A program made the position numbers and the translations under genes. Shown piece by piece: positions 44,915 through 44,917 of a DNA stretch of 44,917 nucleotides; position 1 is the stretch's first letter; every line of letters starts with the position of its first letter. The notes beneath the pieces are model-generated. The model was not told the DNA's origin. It searched no databases and saw only the letters and a program-made list of their open reading frames with translations. This stretch comes from a virus, in IMG/VR virus record IMGVR_UViG_3300024262_000060, positions 1 to 44,917 of that record; one strand, 5' to 3'.

Positions 44915-44917
44915 AAG

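Noticed and set aside
1-44917. CRISPR array, rRNA, insertion sequences
   Set aside because: No regularly spaced repeats, rRNA segments or transposase genes were seen; the only mobile gene is the HNH endonuclease.

Overview
The window looks like one complete, circularly permuted genome of a tailed bacteriophage with a short tail (podovirus-like), about 44.8 kb. Bases 1-76 and 81-114 recur at 44749-44824 and 44881-44914, so the two ends overlap. The copies differ only by a small hairpin block present at the right end and absent at the left. I see no integrase, RNA polymerase, DNA polymerase, CRISPR array or rRNA.

Layout: two divergent gene arms leave a control region at about 4.71-5.50 kb and converge on terminators at about 35.9-36.16 kb. 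The leftward arm (4.7 kb down to 1, then 44.8 down to 36.2 kb across the circular join) starts with many tiny genes of unknown function, including zinc-ribbon and single-membrane-segment proteins and a MerR/excisionase-like DNA-binding protein. It continues with a YopX-like protein, a membrane-anchored glucosaminidase-like protein, an ssDNA-binding-like protein, a replication accessory protein, a DnaB-type helicase, a possible MazG-like protein, a Cas4/AddB-type nuclease with a probable Fe-S cluster, a degenerate Fic-fold protein, a zincin, a small PD-(D/E)XK nuclease, an HNH homing endonuclease and a holin candidate. The rightward arm starts with small genes and RNA elements at 5.5-8.3 kb. 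It then holds the virion genes: small and large terminase, portal, scaffold, decoration-like protein, major capsid protein, head fibre, minor structural proteins, two LamG-type adhesins, tail tubular proteins A and B, a beta-propeller tail fibre and two large internal or ejection proteins. It ends with two cell-wall or protein hydrolases, a papain-like C1 peptidase and an M23 peptidase.

Non-coding content is unusually rich for a phage. The control region has near-consensus sigma70 promoters on both strands, a five-run G-quadruplex motif, G-rich direct repeats and a 9-bp dyad. A structured segment at 5.69-5.95 kb is followed by three helically phased ATTGTATAC repeats and two atypical tRNA-like genes. 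A consensus promoter (TTGACG-17-TATAAT) at 7404-7432 precedes about 830 bases of dense RNA structure without a convincing gene. In both arms, many genes with room upstream carry a hairpin 20-39 nt before the start codon followed by an A/T-rich leader with no clear Shine-Dalgarno sequence. Three of these are double-hairpin modules of one family, and one is the block that differs between the genome ends.

Host: not determinable with certainty. The sigma70-like promoters argue against Bacteroidota, while the A-rich SD-less leaders resemble Bacteroidota and some uncultured lineages. The glucosaminidase-like domain reminds me of proteins common in Patescibacteria (CPR). An uncultured bacterium, possibly Patescibacteria, is my low-confidence guess.
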